Source of the DNA: Paenibacillus protaetiae
GTDB taxonomy: Bacteria > Bacillota > Bacilli > Paenibacillales > Paenibacillaceae
Direction of reading: 5' to 3'
DNA length: 64,000 bases
NCBI RefSeq assembly: GCF_004135365.1
Contig: NZ_CP035492.1
Coordinates: 4,164,823-4,228,822, forward strand
Shown one piece after another: positions 53,205 through 62,883 of the stretch. Within the stretch, counting starts at the first letter, position 1. Each line of letters begins with the position of its first letter. Under the pieces are notes generated by a model, which saw only the letters and a list, made by a program, of their open reading frames with translations, was not told the origin of the DNA and did no database searches. The position numbers and the translations under genes are program-made.

Positions 53205-54209
53205 ATGGGCAGCAAATGGAAATGGCTTGCCGCAACGGCAATTATGCTCGGGTTGTTTGGTTACGTTTTATACGAATTTATGTCTGCGGCTATTCAAAAT
53301 ATACAGCTTGTCCAATCCATGGAGCAGACGGATTCCCATCAAGACCGCAAGCATGTTATTCTAATTTCCCAGGAGCAAAATACGCCTTATTGGGTTTCGC
53401 TTAAACAAGGTGCGGCAGAAGCAGCCCGCGAAGTTGGCATCGGCATAGAATATTGGGCGCCTTACCGGATTAATCCGGAAGAGCAGCAGAACCTGCTGGC
53501 CAAAGCGATAACGGCTAAGCCGGATGCGATTATGCTGCAGGGGATTAAATCGGATGACTATGACCGGCTAATCGGCCAAGCTGAACAGTCCGGCATTGCC
53601 GTAGTGGCAGTGGATTCGGATTCGCCGAACAGCAGCAGACTCGCTTACGTCGGCATCGACAATCTGGAGGCCGGCAAAAAACTAGGCAAGCTTGTGACCC
53701 GCAGCGGCCAAGCCCCGCAGCGGATCGGCGTGATGATCGGCACTTATAAAGTGGATAACCAGCAGCTTAGGCTGACGGGTTTCCGTTCCGTTATTGAAGC
53801 AACCAAAGGCTATTCCATCGCGGCCATAGCCGTATCCAACATCTCGCGTATCGAAGCGGCAAGGCAAACGGCCGAAATGATGGCAGCGCATCCCGATATT
53901 CAGACGATTGTCGGGCTGACGGGGCTTGATGCGGTTGGTATCGCAGAAGGGCTGCAAGTAGCTGCCCGGACAGATGTGCGTGTATTTGGCTTTGATGATT
54001 TGGGAGCTACGCGGGAAGCGATTGCGAATGGCACTATCGTATCTACGGTAGTCCAGCAGCCGGAGGAGATCGGAGGAGAAGCGGTGAGATTGCTTAGCCG
54101 TTACTTTAATGGCGAGAAAGTTCCAGCCGTCGTGAATACGCCGACTACAGTGCTGGATGCGGACACGCTCCGCGCAAACGGGCAGACGAAGCAGGCGGAC
54201 CACCCATGA
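53205..54209 (+). CDS. periplasmic sugar-binding-like protein, membrane-anchored
   Basis: A 334-residue protein with one N-terminal helix (WLAATAIMLGLFGYVLYEFM) and a type-1 periplasmic binding domain as in RbsB/XylF (VILISQEQNTPYWVSLKQGA, VAVDSDSP, VGIDNLEAGKKLG, VFGFDDLGATREAI). There is no lipobox Cys, so it is probably held by its helix. The ATG at 53205 follows AAGGAGAAGGA; longer frames run into metC. Its stop overlaps the kinase start by four bases (ATGA). As it lacks ABC permease partners here, it is likely a sensor protein that passes sugar binding to the kinase. Confidence 0.85.
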   Translation: MGSKWKWLAATAIMLGLFGYVLYEFMSAAIQNIQLVQSMEQTDSHQDRKHVILISQEQNTPYWVSLKQGAAEAAREVGIGIEYWAPYRINPEEQQNLLAKAITAKPDAIMLQGIKSDDYDRLIGQAEQSGIAVVAVDSDSPNSSRLAYVGIDNLEAGKKLGKLVTRSGQAPQRIGVMIGTYKVDNQQLRLTGFRSVIEATKGYSIAAIAVSNISRIEAARQTAEMMAAHPDIQTIVGLTGLDAVGIAEGLQVAARTDVRVFGFDDLGATREAIANGTIVSTVVQQPEEIGGEAVRLLSRYFNGEKVPAVVNTPTTVLDADTLRANGQTKQADHP

Positions 54210-55672
54210 GCATACGCATTAAGCTGATTATTTTTATCCCGGCTATTATCGTTCTGGTTAATTTCGCCGCGTTTTTTATTTTTCAAAGCGGACGCAGCGT
54301 GCAGCAAAGCTATAATAATATGCTGGAGAGGCTGCTGCTGTACTCGCAGTTGACGGAAAAAACGCAGCAAAACTTGTCAGCGCTTAACTTATATTTAAAC
54401 GAGCGAAGCCGAAACTCTTTTGATGCCTATAAAACCGAACGCTCGGAGCTTGGCGGGATGGCTGCGAATTTATCCGCGCAGCATCCCGTGCCGGAAACGG
54501 CGCTAGCGCTCGAAAGTTACGCCAATATGCTGACGGCATTTATGCAGCAGGAGGAAGCGACGATGCAGTCCTCAAGCAAACCCGGATCGCTGGAGTACGC
54601 AGCCTTGTATGCAAATGCGGAAAAAACCGCGTCTTATATTACGGATCAAGGTAGCGCTATTATTGATTTGGAGCTGGGGTATTACCAGCCGTTTTACCGG
54701 CAGATGTTTGTGCAGACGGAAAAAATGAACCGGTGGGCCTCCGCTCTTATTTTGACGGATACCATTATGGGAATCGGGTTTGCATTATGGCTTGCCAGCA
54801 GCATTACGGGGCCGATCAAACGGCTTGTTTATTCGGCCAAGCAAGTATCGCAGGGGCGGTTTCAAATCGAACGGCCGGTTATTACAAGCAGGGATGAGCT
54901 TGGCATATTGTCGGAAGCTTTCTCCCGCATGCTGGACGATTTAATTGAGCAGATGGCGAAGGAAAAAGATTCGCTTGAGACCGAGCGGCTCGTCAAGGAG
55001 CTGGAGCTAAAGGCGCTGCAAAATCAGATTAATCCGCATTTTTTGTTCAACACGCTTAATGTGCTGTCCAAGCTTGCTTTTCTCGAAGGGGCGGAGAAAA
55101 CAAGCGATTTGACGGTAACGGTATCCAATCTGCTCCGTTATAATCTTAGAGAGCTGAACCGACTGGTGCCGCTTCAAGACGAAGTGGAGCATATTCAGGC
55201 TTATGTTACGATCCAGCTGGCCAGATTCCGTGACCGTGTTTCTTTTGAAAGCGAAATCAATCCGTTGTGCCTTCAAGTTCCGGTGCCTCCGCTCTCGCTG
55301 CAGCCGCTGGTGGAAAATGCATTTATACACGGTATTGAGTCGATGGAAACCGGAGCGGTCATTAAGCTGAAAATTGAACAGGATGGCACGGATGTTCTGA
55401 TCTCCATATCGGATAACGGTGTCGGAATGCCGGAGGATGTGCGGCAAGCGCTTCTCCAGCCAGAGCACGAGGGGCTGCCGAATGACAGGCAAATCAAAAC
55501 GCAAACAACGGGAATTGGAACAAGAAATGTATTCCGCCGGCTTGCATTGCAATATGGCAGAGATGATTTGATCCAAATCCAAAGCTCTCCCGGCGAAGGA
55601 ACAACGATTATGATCCGGATTCCGGAACAGGAAAGGAGGGGGCGCGATGTACCGGCTGCTGATCGCGGATGA
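54206..55672 (+). CDS. sensor histidine kinase (YesM/LytS type)
   Basis: A 488-residue membrane kinase. Two helices (about residues 8-28 and 175-197) frame an outside domain; a HAMP domain follows, then the His_kinase domain with LQNQINPHFLFNTLN (phospho-acceptor His278), and a HATPase with NAFIHGIE and DNGVGMP. It overlaps the binding protein by four bases and the regulator by 26 bases, so all three are one translated unit. Such kinases control sugar transport genes through AraC-type regulators. Confidence 0.92.
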   Translation: MSIRIKLIIFIPAIIVLVNFAAFFIFQSGRSVQQSYNNMLERLLLYSQLTEKTQQNLSALNLYLNERSRNSFDAYKTERSELGGMAANLSAQHPVPETALALESYANMLTAFMQQEEATMQSSSKPGSLEYAALYANAEKTASYITDQGSAIIDLELGYYQPFYRQMFVQTEKMNRWASALILTDTIMGIGFALWLASSITGPIKRLVYSAKQVSQGRFQIERPVITSRDELGILSEAFSRMLDDLIEQMAKEKDSLETERLVKELELKALQNQINPHFLFNTLNVLSKLAFLEGAEKTSDLTVTVSNLLRYNLRELNRLVPLQDEVEHIQAYVTIQLARFRDRVSFESEINPLCLQVPVPPLSLQPLVENAFIHGIESMETGAVIKLKIEQDGTDVLISISDNGVGMPEDVRQALLQPEHEGLPNDRQIKTQTTGIGTRNVFRRLALQYGRDDLIQIQSSPGEGTTIMIRIPEQERRGRDVPAADRG

Positions 55673-57032
55673 TGAAGCGTTGGAGCGGGAAGGACTTGAG
55701 CTCATTGTAAACAAAATGATGCCCGGACAATTTACGATGATGCATGCGGAAAACGGGCGCAAAGCGATAGAGAAGGCAGAGGAGTTCCGTCCTCATGTTG
55801 TGCTGATGGACATTAAAATGCCGGGCATCCACGGGCTGGACGCGTTGAAAGAAATAAAAGCCGGCAATCCCGGCGTCAAGATGGTGCTGGTGACAGCTTA
55901 TGAGCAATTTGAATACGCGAAGCAAGCTTTTTCGCTTGGGGTCAAAGATTATTTGACGAAACCGGTCAGGCGGGATGAGATCATTCATTTGCTGGCCAGG
56001 ATTGTCCAAGAGCTGGAAGCGGAGAAGAACAGCCGGCAGCAGGAGCTGGCGCATAAAGAAAACAATATCCGTTTACGGCAGCTTGCCGAAACGGAGCTGG
56101 CTTTGAATTTGATGACGCATGCAGTTCATCCGACGGACATCTCCCAGCTGCTGGAAATGCTGAATATGGACTTGGAGACCGGCTGCGCGATCGTCGCTGC
56201 GTTCCCTGACTTTCATCTTCGAGGCGGCGAAACGGCGGATGCGGTGCTGCGGGACATGCATGATACGATCCGCGACACGGTCAAACTTGCTTCCGTACCG
56301 GTCCACACGGTAGTCAGTCCGCTTATCGACAGGCATATGACGGTTTTTGTCATTGGCAAAAGCGAAGATAAAATGAAGCTCCGGGACGAAGCGTTCCTGC
56401 TGGGCGGCAAGCTGGCAGAAGAGATGCACAGCCGGAAGCAGCTGCGCATTTCGGTCGGAATCGGCAGTATCGGATTACTGGAGGCCGGCTTGCGCCGTTC
56501 CTATTATGAAGCGGTATTTGCTTCCGCATCTCCAACTGCCGGGAACGGTCGGGTGGCGTTGTACGGGGAGCTTCCGGTTTCGGCCGGCCAAGCGGAAACG
56601 GATAAGCAGGATAACCGTGACAAAGGCAGTTATGTGCAGATGGCGATTGAACGGATTCGTGAGGAACGGGACCATCAAACCCATCATTTGATGGATAAGG
56701 CGGCCGATTTTATCCGTGGGCACTTCCGGGAGGAGCTGTCGCTGGAGCAGGCGGCGGAACATGTCCATCTGAATCCGTATTATTTCAGCAAGCTGTTCAA
56801 GCAGTATATCGGCGAGTCTTTTATCGACTTTATAACCCGAATCCGGATCGAGGAAGCGCAGGCGCTTATTACGGAAGGGCGGCTGAGCCTGAAAGAAATT
56901 TCGTACAGCATCGGCTACAAAGACCCCAACTATTTCAGCAGGGTGTTTAAGAAAGTCGCGGGGCTTTCGCCTTCCGAATACCGCAGCCAGCAGTATTTAA
57001 ACCTGCCGGAGCAGGATGAGGAGTGGGAGTAA
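55647..57032 (+). CDS. AraC-type response regulator (YesN type)
   Basis: A 461-residue response regulator. Receiver at the N-terminus with IADDEALEREG, phospho-acceptor Asp55 in LMDIKMPG and Lys105 in DYLTKPV; the C-terminus is a two-HTH AraC domain (LSLEQAAEHVHLNPYYFSKL and ISYSIGYKDPNYFSRVFKK). A middle region (~150-330) is less conserved. It overlaps the kinase gene by 26 bases. No transporter or glycosidase genes follow, so the target genes are elsewhere in the genome. Confidence 0.92.
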   Translation: MYRLLIADDEALEREGLELIVNKMMPGQFTMMHAENGRKAIEKAEEFRPHVVLMDIKMPGIHGLDALKEIKAGNPGVKMVLVTAYEQFEYAKQAFSLGVKDYLTKPVRRDEIIHLLARIVQELEAEKNSRQQELAHKENNIRLRQLAETELALNLMTHAVHPTDISQLLEMLNMDLETGCAIVAAFPDFHLRGGETADAVLRDMHDTIRDTVKLASVPVHTVVSPLIDRHMTVFVIGKSEDKMKLRDEAFLLGGKLAEEMHSRKQLRISVGIGSIGLLEAGLRRSYYEAVFASASPTAGNGRVALYGELPVSAGQAETDKQDNRDKGSYVQMAIERIREERDHQTHHLMDKAADFIRGHFREELSLEQAAEHVHLNPYYFSKLFKQYIGESFIDFITRIRIEEAQALITEGRLSLKEISYSIGYKDPNYFSRVFKKVAGLSPSEYRSQQYLNLPEQDEEWE

Positions 57033-57338
57033 GCGGCCTAAGCATTTTTTCGCCAGGCTCCGGGAGCATGAAGCAAGCCGGCATTCAAGCTTTCGAATTT
57101 GTCTATACGGTTTATGCACAGAAGCTGGCTTGCATCATATCGGATCTGGACTCAAGCCGCTTAAAACTGCGTTTGCAGCTTAAGCGGCTTTTTTCGCTTT
57201 TTTTTTGAGCGGGGCAGCCCGAGTGATGTCGTTTTTTTGCCACATCATTAAGGGTGACGGACTTTACTGATGTATGTTACGATTAAATGGTGTAAATGCG
57301 GATATCGGAACAGCTGCAAGTAAGAGGAGGTAATGACT
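57033..57338. other. intergenic region before mqnC
   Basis: About 300 bases. It holds the regulator terminator (57154-57195) and a short palindrome GCTCCGGGAGC near 57057. I see no clear promoter for mqnC and no ORF with a site. Confidence 0.45.
57154..57195 (+). terminator. terminator of the three-gene sensor operon
   Basis: AAGCCGCTTA / TAAGCGGCTT stem with T-run; 120 bases after the regulator stop. Confidence 0.88.
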
Positions 57339-58475
57339 ATGCCTGAAATTGACGGCATTTTGGACAAAGCGCTGAGAGGCGAGCGAATTACGCTGGAGGA
57401 ATGCGTCACGCTGCTGGAGTCCGATGAGATTGAAAAAATGGGCAAAGTGGCTAACGAGCTAATGCTCCGCCGCCATCCGGAGCCCATCACGACCTTTGTA
57501 GTAGGCCGAAACATTAACTATACGAATATATGTGATGTGTATTGCCGTTTTTGTGCATTTTACCGCCGTCCCGGATCGGATGAAGGTTATGTGCTGCCGA
57601 ACGAAACGATTTTGCGTAAAATTCAGGAAACCGTCGATGTTGGCGGCACCGAAATATTGATGCAAGGCGGTACGAACCCGGATCTGCCGTTCAGCTATTA
57701 TTTGGATGTGCTGCGTGAGATTAAGAAGCATTATCCGGACATCACGATGCACTCCTTCTCGCCGGCTGAAATTCAGAAGATGAAGGATGTTTCGGACGGC
57801 TTATCGCTGGAGGAAGTCATCCGCCAGCTGCATGAAGCGGGCCTGGATTCGCTGCCGGGAGGCGGAGCGGAAATTCTCGACGACCGCACACGCCGGAAAA
57901 TCAGCCGCCTGAAAGGCTCCTGGACGGACTGGATGGACGTCATGAAGACGGCTCATCGCCAGGGCATGAACACGACGGCCACGATGGTATACGGCTTCGG
58001 CGAAACGATGGAGGAGCGTGCGCTTCACTTGCTCCGCATTCGTGACGCGCAAGACGAATGCATCGCAAACGGCTACGATTCGACCGGGTTCCTTGCGTTT
58101 ATTTGCTGGCCGTTCCAGCCGGACAATACGAACATGAAACGGGAAAAAAGCAAGCCGGAAGAATATTTGAAGATGGTTGCGATCAGCCGCATCATGCTCG
58201 ATAATATCGACAACTTCCAATCGTCCTGGGTGACGATGGGGCCGGAAATCGGCAAGCTGTCGCTCCATTACGGCTGCAATGATTTCGGCAGCACGATGAT
58301 CGAAGAGAACGTCGTCTCCGCTGCGGGAACGACACATAAGGTCAACATCAACGTCACGCTGGATATTATCCGTGCGGCCGGCAAAACGCCGGCGCAGCGC
58401 AATACGAAATACGAAACGCTGAAAGTTTACCACGAGAACGAAACAGCCGATAAAGATTTTATTATGCAGAACTAA
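57339..58475 (+). CDS. mqnC: cyclic dehypoxanthinyl futalosine synthase MqnC (radical SAM)
   Basis: A 378-residue radical SAM enzyme. CDVYCRFCAFYR (CxxxCxxC, about residue 70) binds the 4Fe-4S cluster; MQGGTNPDLPF and DSLPGGGAEILDDRTR follow, typical of MqnC. MqnC closes the ring of dehypoxanthine futalosine. The start is ATG 57339, seven bases after AGAGGAGGT; an ATG two codons earlier overlaps the site. It is homologous to MqnE (7280); the C-terminal strings differ. mqnA, mqnB and mqnD are not in this window. Confidence 0.9.
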   Translation: MPEIDGILDKALRGERITLEECVTLLESDEIEKMGKVANELMLRRHPEPITTFVVGRNINYTNICDVYCRFCAFYRRPGSDEGYVLPNETILRKIQETVDVGGTEILMQGGTNPDLPFSYYLDVLREIKKHYPDITMHSFSPAEIQKMKDVSDGLSLEEVIRQLHEAGLDSLPGGGAEILDDRTRRKISRLKGSWTDWMDVMKTAHRQGMNTTATMVYGFGETMEERALHLLRIRDAQDECIANGYDSTGFLAFICWPFQPDNTNMKREKSKPEEYLKMVAISRIMLDNIDNFQSSWVTMGPEIGKLSLHYGCNDFGSTMIEENVVSAAGTTHKVNINVTLDIIRAAGKTPAQRNTKYETLKVYHENETADKDFIMQN

Positions 58476-58484
58476 TTGCGTCTT

Positions 58485-58512
58485 GCCCTTCCTGTCCGGG
58501 AGGGCTTTTTTT
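58485..58512 (+). terminator. terminator of mqnC
   Basis: GCCCTTCC / GGGAGGGC stem (one G-T pair) with a five-base loop and seven T. Confidence 0.88.
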
Positions 58513-58618
58513 ATTGCAGCGGCCGGGCTTTCTATTCTCCCTTCGCTTATCCCAAGTTCTTCATCGTATATCCGATTCGGCAGGGCCATATACTGATAAG
58601 GATGAAAGGGGTGAGCTA

Positions 58619-59551
58619 ATGGAACTGTTTACGATTACGCTGCATTCCGGTGCAGAAGGAGCAATAGTTGCACTGCAAGGTCTCCTGGCTCAATATGCCG
58701 CAAAAGACCTACATAAATTCCCCGAAGCTAATGAACAACTGGTTCATTTTGAGCTTATCGATAAACATCGTGTCCGCTGTACGGCGGTGCTGCCGCAATT
58801 CCGGCTGGCTGATCATAGCGCCGCCTTGTATCGAAGCGCTTCCCAGGCGCTTGCCGAATATGTCGTTCACTATATGGAATCCGATCTGCTCACCAATACG
58901 ATCCGGCGCAAATACCGGAATCATGAAAGCGATATGGCCGTTATTATCCCCTACTGCCATCAGCTGCTGTACGGATCGGATGCCGACGGTTTAGGCGTCA
59001 AATTTCAGGAAGCGGATAAACGGCGCAGGAAAAATAAAGTAGCGGAAGAAATCGAGCCGTATTTACAGGAATACACGGATTTAAACTTGAATGGTTTTGC
59101 GTTGTTCCGCCTTCGCGCTTACCGAAACGAGCTGGAAGAGATTGTGGAATATGCGCTGGACGAATATGTACTGGATAAGCAATACCAGGAATTTATTTCG
59201 CTGCTTAAATATTTCGTCTGCTTGCAGGAGACGAAAGTTCCCGAGGTTCATCTGGTGCATAAGGGCGGGCATGAGTTCGAGCTGCTGAATGAACGGTTTC
59301 AGGCGCTGGAGCCTAAGCCGCATACCGACCGGGTTGTCGCAGAAATGCTGGAAGCGGAAATCAATATCGAGGACATGGTGATCAGCTCGCTTATCGCTGT
59401 TTCTCCCAAAGTGATAACGATTCATACACGACAGCCGGATGCGCAGGTCATCCGCACCATTGAGACGATCTTTGACAGCCGGGTGCAAATTTGTGCAGGC
59501 TGCGTCTCCTGCAGCCAGCGACTGGATGAAATGGACCATGTACAGCCTTGA
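58619..59551 (+). CDS. ytxC: YtxC-like sporulation protein
   Basis: A 310-residue protein of the YtxC family, listed as a putative sporulation protein in Bacilli, function unknown. It has alternating helices and strands, no signal peptide, and a C-terminal CAGCVSC Cys motif. In B. subtilis ytxC also lies just before thrS, as here, which supports the call. The ATG at 58619 is set by AAAGGGGTGA; the longer frame overlaps the mqnC terminator. Confidence 0.8.
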   Translation: MELFTITLHSGAEGAIVALQGLLAQYAAKDLHKFPEANEQLVHFELIDKHRVRCTAVLPQFRLADHSAALYRSASQALAEYVVHYMESDLLTNTIRRKYRNHESDMAVIIPYCHQLLYGSDADGLGVKFQEADKRRRKNKVAEEIEPYLQEYTDLNLNGFALFRLRAYRNELEEIVEYALDEYVLDKQYQEFISLLKYFVCLQETKVPEVHLVHKGGHEFELLNERFQALEPKPHTDRVVAEMLEAEINIEDMVISSLIAVSPKVITIHTRQPDAQVIRTIETIFDSRVQICAGCVSCSQRLDEMDHVQP

Positions 59552-59579
59552 ACAGGCAGCTGGCGGCAAGCGCTTGAGC

Positions 59580-59608
59580 TTGACCAAACCGATGCCAGCC
59601 GCTATAAT
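59580..59608 (+). promoter_or_regulatory. predicted sigma-A promoter of thrS
   Basis: TTGACC (59580-59585), 17-base spacer, TATAAT (59603-59608); nearly perfect consensus, just before the T-box leader. Confidence 0.8.
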
Positions 59609-59614
59609 TTTCAC

Positions 59615-59896
59615 AGAACGTTTTTTATTCGAACAAAAGCTGTGACAAAGACATGTGCTTGCGTCCTTGGCCGTTCAGAGAGAGGAACCTCGGCTGCAAT
59701 TTCCTCCGGTGAATCGTAAGTATACCCCTTTGTAGCTGTGCAGTTGAAAGCACTCGTGCCGAGTAAGCTGCGCCGGGAATTCCCGTTACAGAACATACGA
59801 AGGATTGCGCTGCGTTCATGCAGGCAGTTGAAGTAGGGTGGAACCACGGGTTAATAACAAGCACTCGTCCCTTTGCGGGGATGCGTGCTTTTTTTG
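59615..59896 (+). ncRNA. T-box leader of thrS
   Basis: AGGGTGGAACCACGGG (59835-59850) is the T-box proper, which pairs with the uncharged tRNA end. Stem I with AGAGAG and a specifier region precedes; ACC at 59724-59726 is a fitting Thr specifier, though I cannot fold the stem to prove it. A terminator (GCAC..GGGGATGC-GTGC, then seven T; 59859-59896) competes with the antiterminator. Uncharged tRNA-Thr would allow read-through into thrS. Confidence 0.92.
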
Positions 59897-59946
59897 TGCG
59901 TTTTTCCGCCGGCTTACCTTTTGGATCTACAGGGAGGAAACGAATA

Positions 59947-61884
59947 ATGAGCATTAAAGTGACATTGCCGGATGGCGCGGTACGCGAATATGAAGCAGGC
60001 GTAACGGTAGAGGACATTGCAGGCTCGATCAGCTCCGGCCTGCGCAAGAACGCGATTGCGGGCAAAGTAAACGGCAAAGTGGTTGATGTCAATACGCCGC
60101 TGAATGAAGACGCCGAAGTAGCGATTATTACGGTTGAAACGCCGGAAGGACTGGAAGTATACCGCCACAGCACGGCGCATTTGATGGCGCAGGCGATCAA
60201 GCGCATTTACGGCAACAAAGCCGTGAAGCTGGGTATCGGTCCGGTTATTGAAGACGGCTTCTACTACGATATTGATATGGAACAGTCGCTGACGCCGGAT
60301 GACCTCGTGAAAATCGAAAAGGAAATGGAAAAAATCGTCCAGGAAAATCTGGATATCCGCCGCCGCGTAGTGAGCCGTGAAGAAGCAACCGCTATTTTCA
60401 CCGAGCTTGAAGACAACCTGAAGCTGGAGCTGATCCGTGATTTGCCGGAGACTTCGGTCATTACCATGTACGACCAAGGCGAGTTTTTCGACCTTTGCCG
60501 CGGGCCGCATTTGCCGTCCACAGGCCGTATCAAAGCGTTTAAGCTGCTTAGCGTAGCGGGCGCTTACTGGCGCGGCGATTCCAAAAACAAAATGCTGCAG
60601 CGCATTTACGGCACGGCATTCCCGAAAAAAGCGCAGCTGGAGGAACATCTGCATTTTCTCGAGGAAGCGAAAAAACGCGATCACCGCAAGCTGGGCCGCG
60701 AGCTCAAAATGTTCACCTTCTCCCGCGAGGTGGGCCAAGGCTTGCCGCTGTGGCTGCCAAACGGCGCGAAGGTTCGCCGCACGCTGGAGCGCTACATCGT
60801 TGACTTGGAAGAAAAGCTGGGCTATCAGCATGTCTATACGCCGGTGCTCGCTAACGTAGAACTGTACAAAACTTCCGGCCACTGGGAGCATTACAGCGAG
60901 GACATGTTCCCGAAAATGGACCTGGACGGCGAAGAGCTTGTGCTCCGCCCGATGAACTGTCCGCACCATATGATGGTGTTCAAAAGCGAGATGCGCAGCT
61001 ACCGCGATCTGCCGGTCCGCATTGCGGAGATGGGCACGATGCACCGCTACGAAATGTCCGGCGCGCTGACCGGCCTGCACCGCGTACGTGCGATGACGCT
61101 GAACGACGCGCATATTTTCTGCCGTCCGGATCAAATCAAGGAAGAGTTTGCGCGCGTCGTCAACCTGATCCGCAAAGTGTACGAAGACTTTGGCATTAAG
61201 GAATACCGCTTCCGCCTGTCGTACCGCGATCCGAAGGATACGGAAAAATATTTCCAAAACGATGAAATGTGGGAAATGTCGCAGCGCATGCTGCGCGAGG
61301 TTGTAGAAGAGCTGGATCTGCCGTTTTTCGAGGCGGAAGGCGAAGCGGCGTTTTACGGTCCGAAGCTGGACGTGCAAATCAAGACGGCGCTTGGCAAAGA
61401 AGAGACGCTGTCGACCGCGCAGCTGGACTTCCTGCTGCCTGAGCGCTTCGAGCTTGAATATGTCGGCAGCGACGGCAACAAGCATCGTCCGGTCGTGATC
61501 CACCGCGGCATTATTAGCACGATGGAGCGTATGACCGCATTCCTGCTTGAGAACTTCGCAGGCGCGCTGCCGCTCTGGCTGTCGCCGGTCCAAGCGAAAG
61601 TCATTCCGGTATCGACCGCTTACGAGGCTTACGCCCGCGAAGTGGAGGACAAGCTGCGTGAAGGCGGTATCCGGGTCGAAAGCGATCTGCGCAACGAGAA
61701 GCTTGGCTACAAAATTCGTGAAGCGCAGCTGGAAAAAATGCCGTATATGCTCGTTGTAGGCGAAGCGGAGTCGCAATCCGGCACCGTATCCGTACGCAAA
61801 CGCGGCGAAGGCGACATCGGCGCCAAATCGGTCAGCGAAGTTATTGCCCATTTGGACGAAGAAATTCGGACAAAACACATTTAA
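59947..61884 (+). CDS. thrS: threonyl-tRNA synthetase
   Basis: A 645-residue class II synthetase. TGS domain at the N-terminus (about 1-60), editing domain with [10 protein letters not shown], catalytic core with motif 2 ([23 protein letters not shown] split in parts), zinc ligand Cys in RPMNCPHHM, and the anticodon-binding domain at the end ([12 protein letters not shown]). It attaches Thr to tRNA-Thr. I start at the ATG at 59947 with GGGAGGAAACG upstream; the longer frame runs into the T-box. Confidence 0.97.
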   Translation: MSIKVTLPDGAVREYEAGVTVEDIAGSISSGLRKNAIAGKVNGKVVDVNTPLNEDAEVAIITVETPEGLEVYRHSTAHLMAQAIKRIYGNKAVKLGIGPVIEDGFYYDIDMEQSLTPDDLVKIEKEMEKIVQENLDIRRRVVSREEATAIFTELEDNLKLELIRDLPETSVITMYDQGEFFDLCRGPHLPSTGRIKAFKLLSVAGAYWRGDSKNKMLQRIYGTAFPKKAQLEEHLHFLEEAKKRDHRKLGRELKMFTFSREVGQGLPLWLPNGAKVRRTLERYIVDLEEKLGYQHVYTPVLANVELYKTSGHWEHYSEDMFPKMDLDGEELVLRPMNCPHHMMVFKSEMRSYRDLPVRIAEMGTMHRYEMSGALTGLHRVRAMTLNDAHIFCRPDQIKEEFARVVNLIRKVYEDFGIKEYRFRLSYRDPKDTEKYFQNDEMWEMSQRMLREVVEELDLPFFEAEGEAAFYGPKLDVQIKTALGKEETLSTAQLDFLLPERFELEYVGSDGNKHRPVVIHRGIISTMERMTAFLLENFAGALPLWLSPVQAKVIPVSTAYEAYAREVEDKLREGGIRVESDLRNEKLGYKIREAQLEKMPYMLVVGEAESQSGTVSVRKRGEGDIGAKSVSEVIAHLDEEIRTKHI

Positions 61885-61964
61885 GCTAACTGTTGAATCC
61901 GTCTATAAATGAATGAAGCTTGTCCCGTTTGGGTATTATTTCTTCTGAGGAGGAAGCTGCCCAA

Positions 61965-62540
61965 ATGGTGACAAGCTTTTTTAATGCTGTAAAAGGGCTG
62001 GCATGCCGCATCATACCGCTGCTGCTTGTATGGCTATGCTGCGCAGGAGCAGCAGATGAAGCTGCTGCGCTAGCCGGACATCCGTCCGGCAAGGAGCATA
62101 GGCGGGCCGCTGAACAGCATTTGCACAACAAACAGGCCACTTATAAAGTAGTGGCGACCGGGTATACGGCCGGCGTGGAGTCGACCGGCAAACGTCCGGG
62201 TCATCCGCAATACGGCATTACGTACTCCGGCGTAAAGGTAAGGCGGGATCAGGTATCAACCATTGCTGCAGATCCGAAGCTGTTCCCGATCGGGACGGTT
62301 TTGTATATCCCGGGTTACGGCTACGGGGTTGTCGCTGACACCGGTTCAGCGATTAAAGGATCAAAAATCGACTTGTATTTTGAGACGACAAGGCAAGTTT
62401 ATGAGCAATGGGGCAAACGGACCGTGAACGTTAAAGTAATCAGCATGGGCAGCGGCAGGCTGTCCCAGAAGCGGCTGAATCAGTTAAATCAGGCGGTGGA
62501 GGCCGGTTTGCCAATCCCGCAAGGCGATATAAGATCTTAA
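61965..62540 (+). CDS. 3D-domain secreted protein (YuiC-like)
   Basis: A 191-residue protein with an N-terminal signal peptide or anchor ([19 protein letters not shown]) and a C-terminal 3D domain, named for three Asp: in [18 protein letters not shown] and KIDLYFET. This is the double-psi barrel of lytic transglycosylases such as MltA and of Rpf/YuiC/YabE-like muralytic proteins. A cell-wall role during growth or spore germination is probable. The ATG at 61965 follows GAGGAGGAAG; the frame before it lacks a site. It follows thrS by 80 bases. Confidence 0.88.
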   Translation: MVTSFFNAVKGLACRIIPLLLVWLCCAGAADEAAALAGHPSGKEHRRAAEQHLHNKQATYKVVATGYTAGVESTGKRPGHPQYGITYSGVKVRRDQVSTIAADPKLFPIGTVLYIPGYGYGVVADTGSAIKGSKIDLYFETTRQVYEQWGKRTVNVKVISMGSGRLSQKRLNQLNQAVEAGLPIPQGDIRS

Positions 62541-62550
62541 CCAAAAGCAG

Positions 62551-62580
62551 TGAATAAGCCGCGTTAAGACTGACATACTA
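62551..62580 (+). promoter_or_regulatory. sigma-G-type (forespore) promoter
   Basis: TGAATA (62551-62556), 17-base spacer, CATACTA (62574-62580), the textbook sigma-G pair as seen at ssp genes. Located 28 bases before the 41-residue gene. Confidence 0.75.
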
Positions 62581-62607
62581 CGAAGGAGGACAGGAGGTGA
62601 GCTTAAC

Positions 62608-62733
62608 ATGGCGAAAAACAAAAAGAATAAAGTGAACCAGGATTTTTCCGCCGAGTTTTCCGAATCGGTTGGAAATACGAATGCTGCTTTTAATAAAGCA
62701 TCTTCTAAACAACAGCAAAAAGCGCAAAAATAA
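62608..62733 (+). CDS. small acid-soluble spore protein candidate (gamma-type-like)
   Basis: A 41-residue protein rich in Lys, Asn, Gln, Ser and Ala: MAKNKKNKVNQDFSAEF..., with AEFSESVGNTNAAF in the middle. Gamma-type SASPs have EFASET repeats that the spore protease GPR cuts; here AEFSES is a single similar site. The sigma-G-type promoter and a strong AGGAGGT site eight bases before the ATG support a forespore gene. I cannot exclude another small spore protein family. Confidence 0.65.
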   Translation: MAKNKKNKVNQDFSAEFSESVGNTNAAFNKASSKQQQKAQK

Positions 62734-62767
62734 ACGGATAACCGGGATAGATATGCAAGGAACAAGG

Positions 62768-62793
62768 AGAGCCTTCAGCGGGCTCTTCTTTTT
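62768..62793 (+). terminator. terminator after the small spore-protein gene
   Basis: AGAGCC / GGCTCT stem, seven-base loop, then TCTTTTT. Confidence 0.75.
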
Positions 62794-62883
62794 AATGTGA
62801 AAAAATATATTTTCAAAGCATCTTATTTTATTGTATGATTAGTTATGTAATAATTAATAACACAATAAGATAGGTGAACTGAC

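Noticed and set aside
59914..61878. 654-codon open frame on - opposite thrS
   Set aside because: It is the shadow of a clear ThrRS gene in codon-biased DNA; no ribosome site and no recognisable domain. The same holds for long - frames inside uvrC (36160-37533), sdhA (42895-44076), sdhB (44374-45453) and the peptide-binding protein (26746-27918).
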